From Trinickia dabaoshanensis (GTDB lineage: Bacteria > Pseudomonadota > Gammaproteobacteria > Burkholderiales > Burkholderiaceae), in NCBI RefSeq assembly GCF_002879885.1, contig NZ_PNYA01000037.1, positions 1-64,000 of the forward strand: a DNA stretch of 64,000 nucleotides, given 5' to 3'. Shown here in pieces: positions 62,408-64,000 of the stretch. The position numbers and the translations under genes were made by a program. Position 1 is the stretch's first letter; each line of letters opens with the position of its first letter. The notes beneath the pieces were generated by a model that saw nothing but the letters and a program-made list of their open reading frames with translations, did not search any database and was not told the DNA's origin.

Positions 62408-63919
62408 TTACTGCTTCGCAACTTGCTCGGCGTCGTTCGCCTTCATGTCGCCCCAGCCGCCACCCAGCGCGCGGATCAGGTTGACCGTCGCCACGGCCTG
62501 CGATCCGGCCAATTGGCTCGCCTGGCGCTGCGCTTGCAGCGTCGTGCGTTGAGAGTCGAGCACGTCGAGGTAGTTCACCTGGCCTTCGCGGTATTGCGCC
62601 TCCGACAGATGCTGAGCACGCGCGGCCGCATTGACCGCATCGGTCTGCGCGCGAATCTGATCGTCGAGCAAGCGAAGATCGGACAAACTATCCTCCACTT
62701 CGCGGAACGCCGTCAGCACTTGCGAGCGATAGTTCGCCACTTGCTCGTCGTATTGCGCGCGCGCCTGCGCGAGTTCAGCCTTGCGCCGGCCGCCGTCGAA
62801 AATCGGCAGCGTGAGCGCCGTACCGGCGAACGGCCCGAGCAAGAACGTGCGGCTCGACCACAAGAACAACTGGCTCAAGCCCGACGACTCGTAGCCGAAG
62901 GCACCCGTGACGTTGAGCTGCGGGAAGAACGCCGACTTCGCCAAGCCCACGCGCGCATTGGCCGCCGCCATCGCACGCTCCGCCGCCGAAATATCCGGAC
63001 GACGTTCGAGCAACGCAGACGGCAACCCTGCCGGCACGCGCGCCAGGACGGGCTCGAGCGGCTGCTGCGGGAACGAGAACTCCGCGGGCGGCTTGCCGAG
63101 CAACACGGCAAGCGCGTGCTCGGCCGCCGCGCGCTGGCGTTCGACGCCGGCCGCTTCCGAACGCGCGGTCGCCAGCGAATTCGTGGCTTGCTGAAGATCG
63201 AGCTCGCTCACTTCGCCCGCATCGTAACGATGCTTGACGAGCTTCAAGCCCTCTTCGCGCGAGGTCACCGTCTTGCGATACAGATCCTGCTCCGTATCGA
63301 GTTCGCGCAGCGAGAAGTAGTTCGCCGCGACGTCCGCTTGCAGCGCGAGCTGCACGGAACGGAACAGCGCCTCTTGCTGCTGCGAATCGGCCCGTGTGGC
63401 CTCGACGTTGTCGCTGACGCGGCCGAACAGCGGCGCCTCGTACGAGGCCGTCGCTTGCGCGCGCCAAAGCGTCATCGGCGGCACATAGGCGTTTTGCGGC
63501 AGCCCTTGCGAAGCCGGCGAGACGCGCTCGCGCGTCGGGCCGAAGCCCGCGTCGAGTTCGGGGAACCAGGCCGAGCGAGCGGCATTGAGCGAGGCGCGCG
63601 ATTCACGCACCCGTGCGGCCGCCGCCTTCAGGCTCTGGTTTTCCGCGAGCGCTTGCTCTTCGAGCTTGTTCAACGTCGCATCGCCGAACACTGTCCACCA
63701 CTGGCCGCGCTCGAGCACTTCCGAAGGCTGCGCGCTCTTCCACGTGCCCGCCTCGGAGGCCGGCAGTGGCGCTTCCTTGAACGCGGTGGGCGTATCGATA
63801 TCGGGCCGCTTGTAGGTCGGCCCCACCGAGCACGCGGCAACCAGCGTCATCAACAACCCGCTCGCCAGGGCCCGCTGTGCAAGGCGGGAGGCTGAAGCTA
63901 CCGAATCAAACCGTTTCAT
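62408..63919 (-). CDS. RND efflux outer-membrane lipoprotein (OprM/NodT family)
   Basis: A 503-residue outer-membrane channel with a signal peptide and lipobox VAAC near residue 30 (ASGLLMTLVAACSVGPTYKRP). Two OEP repeats follow, with LEEQALAENQSLKAAAARVRESRASL, LVKHRYDAGEVSELDLQQA, RRPDISAAERAMAAANARVGLAKSAFFPQLNV and YREGQVNYLDVLDSQRT, as in OprM and NodT. It forms a trimeric channel for an RND pump. ATG 63919 was chosen because the fold starts there. It ends the efflux operon, 19 bp behind the next upstream gene. Confidence 0.92.
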   Translation of the reverse strand: MKRFDSVASASRLAQRALASGLLMTLVAACSVGPTYKRPDIDTPTAFKEAPLPASEAGTWKSAQPSEVLERGQWWTVFGDATLNKLEEQALAENQSLKAAAARVRESRASLNAARSAWFPELDAGFGPTRERVSPASQGLPQNAYVPPMTLWRAQATASYEAPLFGRVSDNVEATRADSQQQEALFRSVQLALQADVAANYFSLRELDTEQDLYRKTVTSREEGLKLVKHRYDAGEVSELDLQQATNSLATARSEAAGVERQRAAAEHALAVLLGKPPAEFSFPQQPLEPVLARVPAGLPSALLERRPDISAAERAMAAANARVGLAKSAFFPQLNVTGAFGYESSGLSQLFLWSSRTFLLGPFAGTALTLPIFDGGRRKAELAQARAQYDEQVANYRSQVLTAFREVEDSLSDLRLLDDQIRAQTDAVNAAARAQHLSEAQYREGQVNYLDVLDSQRTTLQAQRQASQLAGSQAVATVNLIRALGGGWGDMKANDAEQVAKQ

Positions 63920-63938
63920 CTTTATGTTTCTCCTGGCC

Positions 63939-64000
63939 TCAAGCATCCGTCAACTCGGGCTCGAGGTCCGATTCCTTGTGCGAGTCTTTACCCGCCACGT
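63939..64000 (-). CDS. C-terminus of the upstream efflux gene (partial, probably RND inner-membrane pump)
   Basis: The frame from the window edge to TGA at 63939 encodes about 20 residues ending KDSHKESDLEPELTDA. The polar, acidic tail and the 19-bp spacing to the OprM-type gene suggest the end of an RND inner-membrane transporter, as in mexAB-oprM-like operons. Only this tail is visible, so the identity rests on context. Confidence 0.4.
   Translation of the reverse strand, partial: VAGKDSHKESDLEPELTDA

Noticed and set aside
62423-63895. A 490-codon open frame opposite the OprM-type gene
   Set aside because: Antisense shadow with low-complexity Arg-rich translation; the minus-strand gene has full OprM motifs.

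Overview
The window is high-GC, densely packed chromosomal DNA from a betaproteobacterium, most likely Burkholderiaceae of the Paraburkholderia/Caballeronia/Trinickia type. This rests on lineage-typical families (DUF4148, DUF3562, BPSS1780-type membrane protein, flhDC, OprM/NodT efflux lipoprotein) and on overall gene style; no rRNA or tRNA is present to confirm it. No CRISPR array or prophage was seen. One insertion-sequence edge lies at the extreme left.

Layout. 0-2.3 kb: a type VI secretion remnant, tssE followed by a tssF whose 3' end is cut off by a transposase gene running off the window. 2.5-9.7 kb: housekeeping and accessory singletons (YcaQ/AlkX-like DNA glycosylase, NnrU-like membrane protein, M20 peptidase, superinfection-immunity-type membrane protein, DUF2158, a NERD-domain SF1 helicase-like protein, GST), with a 0.55 kb AT-rich gene-free stretch at 6.75-7.31 kb that carries a perfect FNR/ANR-type box and a LacI-type palindrome. 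9.7-12 kb: response regulator plus hybrid histidine kinase. 12.3-17.6 kb: a MerR regulator followed by a tightly overlapping four-gene oxidative operon (Baeyer-Villiger-like flavin monooxygenase, SDR, ferritin-like metal hydrolase, alpha/beta hydrolase). 17.6-20.8 kb: TonB-C-type lipoprotein, a DUF3562 small protein whose Shine-Dalgarno is buried in a perfect 11-bp hairpin, and periplasmic trehalase. 20.9-22.8 kb: a second, intact but solitary tssF. 23.1-25.7 kb: cyanide-insensitive-type bd oxidase (cioAB) plus a small DUF2474 subunit gene; then a LysR regulator divergent from an FMN azoreductase.

27.4-42.2 kb is the centrepiece: one long minus-strand cellulose operon in the order bcsB-bcsZ-bcsC-bcsE-bcsF-bcsQ-bcsA-bcsG and a BcsR-like gene, most junctions overlapping or within a few bases. 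It encodes the synthase (BcsA/B), periplasmic cellulase, export channel, the c-di-GMP accessory module BcsE/F/Q, and the phosphoethanolamine transferase BcsG, so the product is probably pEtN-cellulose. Next to it lie dgkA and the flagellar master regulator flhDC, then a fructose-type ABC transporter operon frcBCA with its ROK regulator and a good sigma70 promoter overlapped by a dyad.

48.9-64 kb: a PixA/AidA-like protein with an odd Cys/Gly/Asp tail, DUF4148 protein, a coupled Lrp-nucleotidyltransferase-PhzF-YaiI operon, RBBP9-type hydrolase, FrnE-type DsbA protein, SDR divergent from an AraC regulator, CorA, a GH114 lipoprotein, a PadR/DUF1700 pair, a BPSS1780-type membrane protein coupled to a LysR regulator, an orphan Xre/MbcA/ParS-type antitoxin, and the outer-membrane end of an RND efflux operon. 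Starts were chosen from ribosome-binding sites, overlaps and family length; all family calls come from reading the translations, not from database searches.
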